Shown: one piece after another, positions 1 to 5,138 of the stretch
Numbering within the stretch: the stretch's first letter is position 1
How the letters are laid out: each line of letters starts with the position of its first letter
Assembly (NCBI GenBank): GCA_022449705.1
Contig: JAKURS010000066.1
Coordinates: 1-5,768, forward strand
DNA length: 5,768 bases
DNA from: Candidatus Poseidoniia archaeon
GTDB taxonomy: Archaea; Thermoplasmatota; Poseidoniia; MGIII; CG-Epi1
Direction of reading: 5' to 3'
Made by a program: the position numbers and the translations under genes
The notes under the pieces: generated by a model
The model's database searches: none
The model's input: only the letters and a program-made list of their open reading frames with translations
What the model was told of the DNA's origin: nothing

Positions 1-1313
1 TAGTAGTCGTCCCAGTCGTCATTGGGCTCGGCTGCCAGACAAAAGCTCCAGTCATCTGGCGGGACGGACACGGTGGTGCTGAATTCCAGACTGTCATGGA
101 TGCCGGAGTCGCTGTCAGCGACCGCAGTGAGCCGCGTCCCGTCCGGGTCGCCGTTCCCGGCGTCATCGGGCGCGGTGATGGTTAGCTTGACAGTCTGCGA
201 CTGGCCCGCTTCCAGATCCAGAACACTTGTGTCCAGAGTCGCGTCCCAGCCCGGCACAGTCAGCTCGGTGCTGAAGCGGAAGGTGTCGGCGCCGTTGCCG
301 GTGTTGGCAGCGGTGACGATGTAGGTGTGCGAACCGCCCGGCGCCACGGTCTCAGTGGTGCTGCCGCTAAGCGCGATGTCCGGCACCGGCGCGATGTAAA
401 GCGATGTGCTGAAGCTGAAGTCCCAGCCCGCCAGGCTCAGCGTGTCGCTGAAGCTCAGGTGCAGGTTGTAGTCGTTATCACCAGGCGGAACCTCCTGGCC
501 GTTGTACGACCAGACGAACTTCACCGCCAGCCGTGACCCTTCGTCAGTGACGCGATCAGTGGTCGCATCCCACTGTGAAAAGCCGGCCGGTCCCATGCGC
601 AGTGTGTACTCCTGCTTCTCCTCCGGCAGCCACGCGACGCCAAAGGCGTCCTCGACCAGGGTGTGGACCGCCACCTGCCGCGCTGCGCTATCGTGTACCG
701 GATTGCCGTCCAGACTGGCACGGACATGGTCAATCAGCAGTACCAGGTGGCCGTCGTAGTTATCCTCACTGTTCGAGCCGTAGCGCAGCTCAGGGTTGGC
801 TTCCGGGCTAAGTGGCGGCGGTTGGCCACTGTAACTCCAGCGGCTCTCGATACGCAGCTTGAAGCCGGCAGTGGGAAAAGTCTGCGCAGGCAGGCTGCCA
901 CTGCCGGAGAGCTCGACGTCGCCGTTCATCGAAACCTGTTCGTTGGAGGTCTCGAACTGGTCAACCGTGTTGCCATCGACCAGCAGGGTGAACCGCAGCT
1001 GGATGCTGATGTCGGCCGAGGAGTGCACGACTACTTCGCCGGTCCAGGTTCCCGAGGCATTGGCCTCGAACTCCAGCAGGGGCGACGCCCACTCCGCCAC
1101 CTCGATGTAGGCTGCTCCGGGGGTGTTGTTGACCGGTGCCTCGTTGTAGAGTCCCGAACCCGGTATCAACGGGTCCAGCCCCCCGTCGGAGCCGGCGCCG
1201 GCGTCTTCCTGCAGGTAGAGCGCAACCTCCACCTCGGCTGCGTCAGCCTCTCCCGCCAGCGCTGCGGCTGCCAGTAGCGCCAGCAGCAGCGTCAGCCCGT
1301 GCCTTGCAGCCAT
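1..1313 (-). CDS. Secreted/surface protein with NEW3-like beta-sandwich domain, C-terminus cut off by window edge
   Basis: An open frame of 437 codons reads from 1313 to the left edge without a stop, so the C-terminus is missing. Residues 1-26 form a classic export signal: MAARHG, a Leu/Ala-rich core (LTLLLALLAAAALA), then an Ala-x-Ala-like end near EADAA. The mature part has the composition of an extracellular beta-rich protein: Asp, Ser, Thr and Gly rich, with very few Cys (one, near residue 425). Residues about 310-417 resemble the NEW3/CARDB-type sandwich common in archaeal surface proteins (COG1470-like): ETVAPGGSHTYIVTAANTGN, later GWDATLD and LEAGQSQTVKLTITAP. Residues 27-310 are beta-rich but I recognise no family. 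The last visible part is acidic with a repeated DDW. ATG 1313 is preferred over an in-frame ATG at 1337 because it puts the signal peptide at the N-terminus and lies about 27 nt from a TATA box. The exact role (adhesin, cell-wall component or enzyme accessory domain) cannot be told. Confidence 0.85.
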   Translation of the reverse strand, partial: MAARHGLTLLLALLAAAALAGEADAAEVEVALYLQEDAGAGSDGGLDPLIPGSGLYNEAPVNNTPGAAYIEVAEWASPLLEFEANASGTWTGEVVVHSSADISIQLRFTLLVDGNTVDQFETSNEQVSMNGDVELSGSGSLPAQTFPTAGFKLRIESRWSYSGQPPPLSPEANPELRYGSNSEDNYDGHLVLLIDHVRASLDGNPVHDSAARQVAVHTLVEDAFGVAWLPEEKQEYTLRMGPAGFSQWDATTDRVTDEGSRLAVKFVWSYNGQEVPPGDNDYNLHLSFSDTLSLAGWDFSFSTSLYIAPVPDIALSGSTTETVAPGGSHTYIVTAANTGNGADTFRFSTELTVPGWDATLDTSVLDLEAGQSQTVKLTITAPDDAGNGDPDGTRLTAVADSDSGIHDSLEFSTTVSVPPDDWSFCLAAEPNDDWDDY

Positions 1314-1336
1314 GTTCTCCGCGAAACCAGCTTCCA

Positions 1337-1344
1337 TATTTAAG
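1337..1344 (-). promoter_or_regulatory. TATA box for the secreted protein gene
   Basis: On the minus strand the sequence reads CTTAAATA, preceded by GGCAA, in otherwise GC-rich DNA just after the PUA gene's stop. Its centre is about 27 nt before ATG 1313, the distance expected between an archaeal TATA box and the transcription start. The mRNA would therefore begin at or very near the start codon (leaderless). No Shine-Dalgarno-like GGTG is seen before the ATG. Prediction from sequence only. Confidence 0.55.
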
Positions 1345-1349
1345 TTGCC

Positions 1350-1847
1350 TCAATCCTCATTGCCATAGTGCCAGATGCTGTCACCAATGTAGTGCAGTGT
1401 CTTCACCGCCTTGCCGCGTGTTGCTGCGACCATTGCCACGCCGTCGAGCAGGGCCTCGCCGATGGCGAGCGGTCTTTGGTGGGTCTCGTCACGCACCCAG
1501 ACCAGGTCGCCCGGCGCGACCGTCTCGTCGGCCCCGTTGATACCGGCCGCCATCACGTTGGCGCCGTTCCGCAGGAACGGAACCGCACCCATGTCCACCT
1601 GCACCCAACCGCCTGGCGGGGTCACTTCGAGCAGGCCGCGCACCGAGAGGTGCCACCTCTCACCCCACTCAAGCGCAATGACATGGCCGTCGCGCAGCAG
1701 TGCCTGCCCGTCGGGGGACTGCGCCAGCTCCACCTCGCCAGGGCGGTAGCTGAATTCCAGTCCGTGGACCGCCGCCAGCGCCGTGTTCAGCGCGCGCACC
1801 TCGCGCTTGTTGACCGGATGACGACGACGGATATTGAACTGCGCCAT
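1350..1847 (-). CDS. PUA-domain RNA-binding protein, archaeal MCT-1/Tma20-like (DUF1947-PUA)
   Basis: The product is 165 residues, the usual size of the archaeal DUF1947-PUA proteins related to eukaryotic MCT-1/Tma20 and the eIF2D N-terminal half. Residues 1-75 form the pre-PUA domain, with the typical basic opening NIRRRHPVNKREVRALN. Residues about 80-160 are the PUA domain: VDMGAVPFLRNGANVMAAGI at 84-103, then GDLVWVRDE, RPLAIGEALLD, and the C-terminal signature GKAVKTLHYIGDSIW at 145-159. PUA domains bind structured RNA; the eukaryotic relatives act on ribosomes in initiation and recycling, but the archaeal protein's substrate is not settled. ATG 1847 is chosen over an in-frame start at 1877 because the homologous N-terminus begins there and a TATA-like element lies 24 nt upstream, overlapping the longer version. 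It ends 36 nt before the secreted-protein start and is divergent from the UGDH gene. Confidence 0.88.
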   Translation of the reverse strand: MAQFNIRRRHPVNKREVRALNTALAAVHGLEFSYRPGEVELAQSPDGQALLRDGHVIALEWGERWHLSVRGLLEVTPPGGWVQVDMGAVPFLRNGANVMAAGINGADETVAPGDLVWVRDETHQRPLAIGEALLDGVAMVAATRGKAVKTLHYIGDSIWHYGNED

Positions 1848-1866
1848 GCGACCCGATGACAGGGGG

Positions 1867-1874
1867 TCTTTTAG
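1867..1874. promoter_or_regulatory. Candidate shared bidirectional TATA element between PUA and UGDH genes
   Basis: The only AT-rich stretch in the 47-nt divergent gap is TCTTTTAG on the plus strand (CTAAAAGA on the minus strand). Its centre, 1871, is the exact midpoint of the two start codons (1847 and 1895), 24 nt from each. This is the TATA-to-start distance expected for leaderless archaeal transcripts in both directions. It is a weak TATA match, flanked by G-run and C-run sequence. No separate box for either gene could be found. Confidence 0.5.
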
Positions 1875-1894
1875 CACCCCCCGCTGGGCGCGCG

Positions 1895-3208
1895 ATGCGC
1901 ATCACGGTCATGGGCACCGGCTATGTCGGGCTGGTCACCGGCGCCACCTTTGCTGCCGCCGGCCACGACGTGGCGTGCCTCGATATCCTGCCCGAGCGGG
2001 TGGCAGCGCTCAACGCAGGCGAGTGCCCGATTTTCGAGCCGGGGCTGCCCGAGCTCCTGAAGGCGGGGCTGGCGTCCGAGAAGCTGCGCGGCTCGGGCGA
2101 GATGGCTTCAGAGATTACGGAGGCGGACCTGACCTTCATCTGCGTCGGCACCCCGTCGCGCAACGACGGCTCCATTGACCTAGCGCAAGTCGAATCGGCC
2201 GCAGCGGCCATCGGCGACGCGCTCGCCAGCGGTGAGCGCAAGCATGTGGTAGTCGTGAAATCGACCGTCCTGCCGCGGACGACCGAGGATCTAGTGCTGC
2301 CGCGAGTGCTCGAGCGCAGTGGCCGCGACCGCGCCAGTGTGGGCTTCGCGATGAACCCCGAGTTCCTGCGCGAGGGCTCGGCGGTCGCCGACGCATTGCA
2401 GCCCGACCGCATCGTCATCGGCGCTGCAGATGGCCTCGCGCGTGCGCGGCTGCGCCTGCTCTACGCCGGCGCCGAGTGCCCGGTGCTAGAGTGCGACCCC
2501 CGCACGGCGGAGATGGTCAAGTACGCCAGCAACGCCTTCCTTGCCGCTAAGGTCTCCTACACCAACGAGGTCGCGAACCTCTGCGAGGCGTGGGGCATCG
2601 ACTTCGCCACCGTCGCGGAGGGGATGGGGCTCGACGACCGAATCTCTCCTCGCTTCCTGCGCGCTGGTGCGGGATTCGGCGGCTCCTGCTTTCCTAAGGA
2701 CGTCAAGGCTCTGCGCACCGCCGCTGCGGCCGAAAAACTGCCGGTGGCGATGCTTGACGCTACGCTCGTGGTCAACGAGTCACAACCACTGCTGCTGGTC
2801 GCGTGGGCACGCGACGCGCTGGGCTCGCTGAAGGGGAAGCGTATCGCCCTCTTGGGACTGGCGTTCAAGCCCGACACCGATGACGTGCGTGAGGCACGTG
2901 CCGCCGTGGTGGCGCGCGCTCTGCTCGACGCGGATGCCAGCGTCGTCGGCTGCGACCCACAGGCAGCCGCCAACTTCACCGCGCTGTGCGACATCAAAAT
3001 CGCCGCCTCCGCAGAGGCGGCGCTCGACGGCGCCGACTGTGCTATCCTGATGACCGAGTGGCCCGAGTATGCGGCGCTGCCGCCGGCCGTCTTCGCGGAG
3101 CGCATGGCGCGGCCGCTGGTGCTCGACGGCCGACGTGCGCTGGATGCCAAAGCGCTGCGCAACGCGGGCGTCGAGTATCGCGCCATCGGGCTCGGCGGGA
3201 ACAAGTAA
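1895..3208 (+). CDS. ugd: UDP-glucose 6-dehydrogenase
   Basis: The 437-residue product oxidises UDP-glucose to UDP-glucuronate with two NAD+, supplying nucleotide sugars for surface glycans. The NAD-binding Rossmann motif GTGYVGLVTG is at 7-16. FICVGTP follows at 81-87, and NPEFLREGSA at 154-163. The central domain carries EMVKYASNAF (Lys209, Asn213), and the catalytic motif FGGSCFPKD has Cys265 and Asp269. The spacing Lys209 to Cys265 (56 residues) equals that of the Lys204/Cys260 pair in the well-studied streptococcal enzyme. The C-terminal UDP-binding domain has GLAFKPDTDDVRE at 321-333. The GGSCFPKD form favours UDP-glucose over the GDP-mannose (GGSCLPKD) or UDP-ManNAc dehydrogenases, though substrate is inferred. 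ATG 1895 begins the canonical N-terminus (MRITVMGTGY); an in-frame ATG at 1856 would add 13 unrelated residues and lies upstream of the predicted promoter. No other glycan genes are adjacent, so it appears to be a stand-alone unit. Confidence 0.93.
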   Translation: MRITVMGTGYVGLVTGATFAAAGHDVACLDILPERVAALNAGECPIFEPGLPELLKAGLASEKLRGSGEMASEITEADLTFICVGTPSRNDGSIDLAQVESAAAAIGDALASGERKHVVVVKSTVLPRTTEDLVLPRVLERSGRDRASVGFAMNPEFLREGSAVADALQPDRIVIGAADGLARARLRLLYAGAECPVLECDPRTAEMVKYASNAFLAAKVSYTNEVANLCEAWGIDFATVAEGMGLDDRISPRFLRAGAGFGGSCFPKDVKALRTAAAAEKLPVAMLDATLVVNESQPLLLVAWARDALGSLKGKRIALLGLAFKPDTDDVREARAAVVARALLDADASVVGCDPQAAANFTALCDIKIAASAEAALDGADCAILMTEWPEYAALPPAVFAERMARPLVLDGRRALDAKALRNAGVEYRAIGLGGNK

Positions 3209-3212
3209 ATTC

Positions 3213-3220
3213 TTTAATAA
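3213..3220 (+). promoter_or_regulatory. TATA box for the L37e-purF unit
   Basis: TTTAATAA lies 4 nt after the UGDH stop codon in a 68-nt intergenic gap. Transcription would start about 25 nt downstream, near 3242, leaving a leader of about 35 nt before the L37e ATG. This gives the L37e-purF pair a promoter separate from UGDH. Predicted from sequence and spacing only. Confidence 0.55.
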
Positions 3221-3245
3221 GGCGCCCAAGTCCGCCGTCTCCCCG

Positions 3246-3259
3246 CGGTCCGTGGACCG
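3246..3259 (+). promoter_or_regulatory. Small hairpin in the predicted L37e leader
   Basis: CGGTC and GACCG form a perfect 5-bp stem around a CGTG loop. It falls within the predicted 5' leader and ends 6 nt before the GGTGA ribosome-binding site, so it could affect translation of L37e and, through coupling, PurF. No T-run follows, which argues against an archaeal terminator for UGDH. It may be chance in GC-rich DNA. Confidence 0.25.
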
Positions 3260-3265
3260 TATTCT

Positions 3266-3270
3266 GGTGA
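3266..3270 (+). promoter_or_regulatory. Shine-Dalgarno site for L37e
   Basis: GGTGA, complementary to the conserved 3' end of archaeal 16S rRNA (TCACC), is spaced 6 nt before ATG 3277. It supports both this start codon and a leadered transcript from the TATA box at 3213-3220. Confidence 0.6.
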
Positions 3271-3276
3271 CGCAGC

Positions 3277-3441
3277 ATGACCAAAGGCACAGCATCTTTC
3301 GGAAAGCGGCAGAAGAAGACCCACATCATATGCCGGCGCTGCGGCCGTCACGCTTACCACGTTCGCAAGAAGCGCTGCGCCGCCTGCGGCTTCGGCGCCT
3401 CCGCGCGCCAGCGCAGCTACAGCTGGGCCAAGTCGCACTGA
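3277..3441 (+). CDS. rpl37e: Large-subunit ribosomal protein L37e (eL37)
   Basis: The 54-residue product is a complete archaeal eL37, a small basic zinc-binding protein of the large ribosomal subunit that contacts 23S rRNA. It opens MTKGTASFGKRQKKTHI and carries two CxxC knuckles: C19-RR-C22 and C34-AA-C37, which together bind one zinc. The segment between them (GRHAYHVRKKR) and the tail (SARQRSYSWAKSH) match the family closely, including the conserved tryptophan near the C-terminus. The length is normal for archaea; the eukaryotic protein is longer. Its TGA stop overlaps the purF ATG by one base, so the two genes are almost certainly co-transcribed and translationally coupled. In many euryarchaea an LSm (Sm-like) gene directly precedes L37e; here UGDH occupies that place and no LSm gene is visible. 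Confidence 0.95.
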   Translation: MTKGTASFGKRQKKTHIICRRCGRHAYHVRKKRCAACGFGASARQRSYSWAKSH

Positions 3442-4844
3442 TGCCCCTACGGGAGGCGTGCGGCGTCGTTGGTATCACTACCACGACGCCAGTGCTGCAC
3501 AACCTGCTCATCGGCTTGCGCGCATTGCAGCATCGCGGGCAGGAATCGGCCGGCGTTGCACTCTGGGATGAGGGCCACCTGACACGGCGCGGGATGGGGC
3601 TGGTCGCGGAAGTGCTCACCAACTTCGAGACCCGTTTCCACGACGCTAAAGCCGGCATCGGCCACGTGCGCTACTCGACCGCCGGCAGCTCCTCGCTGCG
3701 TAACGCGCAGCCGATTACCGCCAGCTTCGCGACAGGCGAATTGAGCCTGGCGCACAACGGCACTATCGCCAACCAGCAGGAGCTGCGCGAGCAGTGGGAG
3801 ACCGAGGGTGCCGCCTTCATGTCGGATACCGACTCCGAAATCATAGTGCGGCTCATCGCGCACCGGCTACCGCACACCGGCTCGATTGTCAGCGCCATCC
3901 GCGAAGCGATGGGGCGCATGGTCGGTAGCTACTCGATTGCGTTGCTGCACAACGACGAGCTGTTTGCCTTCCGCGATCCGCTCGGCATCAAGCCGCTCTG
4001 CCTCGGCGAGCTGCCGGACGGCCACGTCGTCGCCTCCGAGAGCGTCGCGCTTGACGCGATGGGCGCTACATTCGTGCGCGACATCACGCCGGGCGAGATT
4101 GTCCAGCTCACCCCGGAGGGCGTCACATCGCATCCGCCCCCCGCCGGGGGCGAGCGGGCGTTCTGCATGTTCGAGTATGTCTACTTCGCGCGGCCCGACT
4201 CGCGCATGGACGGGACGCTCGCCTATTCGGTGCGCCAGGAGCTGGGGCGGCAGCTGTGGAACGAACATCCGGTCGAGGCCGACCTTGTGGTGCCGGTGCC
4301 CGACTCGGGCATCGCCCATGCGCTCGGCTTCGCTGAAGCAGCGGGAATTCCGTACCGCGAGGGACTCATCAAGAACCGCTACGTCTGGAGGTCGTTCATC
4401 CAGCCGCACGATGAGCAGCGCAAGGCGACCATCAACGAGAAGCTGAACCCGATACGTGAGTTCCTCGAAGGACAGCGGGTGGTGCTCATCGACGATTCCG
4501 TCGTGCGAGGCAACACCTCACGCCGCATCGTTGCGCGCGTCCGCGAGGCGGGCGCTAGCGAGGTGCACCTGCGGGTCGGCTGTCCGCCCATAATCTCGCC
4601 CTGCTACCTCGGCATTGACATGCCAAGCCGCGATGAATTCATCGCTCCCGGAAAGAGCGTGGCGGATATCACGCGCGACATCGGCGCAGACTCGGTCGGT
4701 TATATATCAATCGACGGGCTAGTGCGCGCGATTGGCAAGCCGCATGATGATCTCTGCCTCGGCTGTATCAACGAGGAATACCCGGTCCCAATTCCGGGTG
4801 AGCGAGTGCGCGGGCAGGCAACGCTGGAAGAGTTCGAGGCGTAA
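3441..4844 (+). CDS. purF: Amidophosphoribosyltransferase (glutamine PRPP amidotransferase), Fe-S type
   Basis: This 467-residue cytoplasmic enzyme makes 5-phosphoribosylamine from PRPP and glutamine, the first committed step of purine synthesis. The N-terminal Ntn-hydrolase glutaminase domain (about 7-235) has Cys7 in ACGVVGI as nucleophile after a 6-residue propeptide (MPLREA). RGQESAGVA, GHVRYST (74-80), HNGTIAN (105-111) and SDTDSE (128-133) follow. The phosphoribosyltransferase domain (about 250-440) has the PRPP loop VLIDDSVVRGNTSRR (348-362). Cys242, Cys388, Cys439 and Cys442 occupy the positions of the four 4Fe-4S ligands of the Bacillus enzyme, and the propeptide belongs to that class. 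One oddity is KNRYVWRSFI (311-320), with Trp316 where a glycine is usual (YVGRTFI). ATG 3441 overlaps the L37e stop, and no Shine-Dalgarno site of its own is seen, so translation probably depends on coupling. The gene ends 8 nt from a convergent reading frame. Confidence 0.96.
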   Translation: MPLREACGVVGITTTTPVLHNLLIGLRALQHRGQESAGVALWDEGHLTRRGMGLVAEVLTNFETRFHDAKAGIGHVRYSTAGSSSLRNAQPITASFATGELSLAHNGTIANQQELREQWETEGAAFMSDTDSEIIVRLIAHRLPHTGSIVSAIREAMGRMVGSYSIALLHNDELFAFRDPLGIKPLCLGELPDGHVVASESVALDAMGATFVRDITPGEIVQLTPEGVTSHPPPAGGERAFCMFEYVYFARPDSRMDGTLAYSVRQELGRQLWNEHPVEADLVVPVPDSGIAHALGFAEAAGIPYREGLIKNRYVWRSFIQPHDEQRKATINEKLNPIREFLEGQRVVLIDDSVVRGNTSRRIVARVREAGASEVHLRVGCPPIISPCYLGIDMPSRDEFIAPGKSVADITRDIGADSVGYISIDGLVRAIGKPHDDLCLGCINEEYPVPIPGERVRGQATLEEFEA

Positions 4845-4852
4845 GGCGAAAA

Positions 4853-4993
4853 CTACAGCGCGACCAGGTAGTAACGCTTGAAGCGGCCCCAGAATCGCGA
4901 CTCAAGTTCGCCGTGCCGCTCCAACTCGCCGAGGTGGTACGCCGCCAGCTGTCGGCTCACCTCCAGGTTCTTGGCAATCTCCTTCTGGCTCAT
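4853..4993 (-). pseudogene. C-terminal winged-helix DNA-binding fragment (probable gene remnant)
   Basis: The 46-residue frame starts MSQKEIAKNLEVSRQLAAYHL and ends in GRFKRYYLVAL. It shows helix 2, recognition helix (SRQLAAYHLGELERHG) and wing (ELESRFWGRFKRYYL) of an archaeal ArsR/MarR-like winged helix. The first helix that normally precedes SQKEIA is missing: the frame upstream of the ATG (to a stop at 5096-5098) contains no family-like sequence and no other ATG or GTG. This suggests the 3' end of a larger gene. Archaeal membrane proteins often carry exactly such a C-terminal winged helix, and the next small frame upstream (4990-5067) encodes a signal peptide or membrane segment overlapping this ATG by ATGA. 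Either the middle of one gene was deleted, or this is a coupled pair of tiny proteins. I favour a remnant. Confidence 0.6.
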
Positions 4994-5067
4994 CCCACTG
5001 CGGGCAGCAGGACGGCGAGCATCAGCGCCAGAAAGACGCTGGAACCCTGTGCAAAACGGGAATTCAT
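4990..5067 (-). pseudogene. 25-residue signal-peptide/membrane segment, probable 5' end of the same broken winged-helix gene
   Basis: The frame encodes 25 residues: polar start MNSRFAQGSS, then a hydrophobic run (VFLALMLAVLLPAVG), then TGA. This is the shape of an export signal or single membrane helix, with no mature protein after it. The stop overlaps the next ATG as ATGA, putting the winged-helix fragment in the -1 frame. A GGTGA ribosome-binding site 5 nt before the ATG and a strong TATA box upstream support the start. The simplest reading is that a longer membrane protein (signal segment, outer domain, membrane helix, C-terminal winged helix) lost its middle through an out-of-frame deletion. 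An intact short peptide cannot be excluded. Confidence 0.5.
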
Positions 5068-5072
5068 GGTAT

Positions 5073-5077
5073 TCACC
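5073..5077 (-). promoter_or_regulatory. Shine-Dalgarno site before the small signal-peptide frame
   Basis: GGTGA on the minus strand is followed by 5 nt and then ATG 5067. It is the same motif and nearly the same spacing as the L37e site, and supports 5067 as a real or formerly real start codon. Confidence 0.5.
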
Positions 5078-5098
5078 GTCTGTTTCGAGCCCTGCGAG

Positions 5099-5108
5099 CT
5101 ATATTAAG
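5099..5108 (-). promoter_or_regulatory. TATA box upstream of the signal-peptide/winged-helix locus
   Basis: CTTAATATAG on the minus strand is the strongest TATA-like sequence in the window. It lies between the NMD3-family stop (5139) and ATG 5067. The expected transcription start, about 25 nt downstream, falls near 5078, giving a leader of about 11 nt that begins right at the GGTGA site. Confidence 0.6.
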
Positions 5109-5138
5109 AGGCTGGTACGGAATTTTGCATGTTGGTGC

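Noticed and set aside
663..1277. 204-codon open frame on the plus strand
   Set aside because: It is antisense to the secreted-protein gene, has no family-like sequence, and arises from GC-rich codon bias. The minus-strand frame has a signal peptide and domain signature and continues through the whole stretch.
1314..1337. ATG 1337 as the start of the secreted protein
   Set aside because: It is in frame, but it would put a polar, acidic eight-residue stretch before the signal peptide and overlaps the TATA box.
1856..1894. Upstream ATG for UGDH
   Set aside because: It adds 13 residues before a canonical Rossmann start and lies upstream of the predicted promoter element.
2557..3204. 215-codon open frame on the minus strand
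   Set aside because: It is antisense to UGDH, made of low-complexity Ala/Ser/Arg sequence, with no promoter. UGDH on the opposite strand has all catalytic motifs.
3246..3259. Hairpin as a transcription terminator for UGDH
   Set aside because: It has no T-run, and archaeal termination relies mainly on T-runs. It lies inside the predicted leader of the next gene.
3069..3440. In-frame upstream extension of purF by 124 codons
   Set aside because: It would read through the end of UGDH and all of L37e in another frame. PurF needs a short propeptide before Cys7, which ATG 3441 gives exactly.
3867..4409. 180-codon open frame on the minus strand
   Set aside because: It is a shadow of purF with no recognisable domain.
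4913..5107. 64-codon open frame on the plus strand
   Set aside because: It is antisense to the winged-helix fragment and signal segment, with no family signature or ribosome-binding site.
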